Below are positions 63,974 through 64,000 of a DNA stretch of 64,000 nucleotides, in pieces; positions within the stretch are counted from its first letter, which is position 1, and every line of letters begins with the position of its first letter. Below the pieces are notes generated by a model, which did not search any database, was not told where the DNA came from, and worked only from the letters and a program-made list of their open reading frames with translations. The stretch comes from Haematobia irritans (Eukaryota; Arthropoda; Insecta; Diptera; Muscidae), in NCBI RefSeq assembly GCF_050003625.1, contig NC_134398.1, positions 74,763,635-74,827,634 of the forward strand, given 5' to 3'. A program made the translations under genes and the position numbers.

Positions 63974-64000
63974 ATTATCTACAAGAAAATGTAAATACAG

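Overview
The window looks like the edge of a replication-dependent histone gene array in a higher fly (Diptera, Brachycera), probably a calyptrate fly. The species cannot be fixed from sequence alone. The evidence is the five-gene quintet H1(+), H2B(-), H2A(+), H4(-), H3(+) in the same order and orientation as the Drosophila unit, H4 starting [10 protein letters not shown]-rich spacers, and flanking hobo/Hermes-type hAT, Jockey-type and Ty3/gypsy-type elements.

Bases 1-25267 are a transposon graveyard with no cellular gene that I can support. From left to right they hold: a decayed Jockey-type non-LTR element (about 177-2880, +); an LTR fragment (3150-3292); a second decayed relative (3810-5802, -); a dispersed repeat with six internal ~153-bp repeats (6058-7162); an isolated tRNA-Lys primer binding site (8360-8377); a hobo-like hAT MITE (8982-9500); a ~397-bp tandem repeat with tRNA B-box-like motifs (11244-13437), into which a TA-flanked MITE and a second hAT MITE have inserted; GGTATT-rich foldback-like DNA; a second dispersed repeat (14521-15428); a complete-length but coding-defective Ty3/gypsy element (15593-22713); and assorted small duplications. 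A 92-bp perfect palindrome (25105-25196) lies about 70 bp from the point where histone-unit homology begins (25268).

Bases 25268-64000 are the array: five quintets, plus a sixth cut by the window end after H2A. Copies 1-5 start exactly 5,968 bp apart and encode identical proteins. Each gene is followed by a 16-nt histone 3' stem-loop (SLBP site), usually with a purine-rich downstream element (U7 site), and by an AATAAA further on. H2A/H2B and H3/H4 are divergent pairs sharing short promoters. Copy 5 carries a structurally intact Jockey-type element (53998-59374, minus strand) with a perfect 14-bp target duplication. It inserted at the predicted H4 start site. The H4 TATA box and a copy of the start site now lie directly upstream of the element's 5' end, while the H4 gene has lost its TATA box.

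The histone proteins pack newly replicated DNA: H3/H4 and H2A/H2B form the octamer and H1 binds the linker. The most interesting signals are the promoter capture in copy 5, the canonical -1 frameshift site in the gypsy element, the triplicated RT segment, and the palindrome at the array edge.
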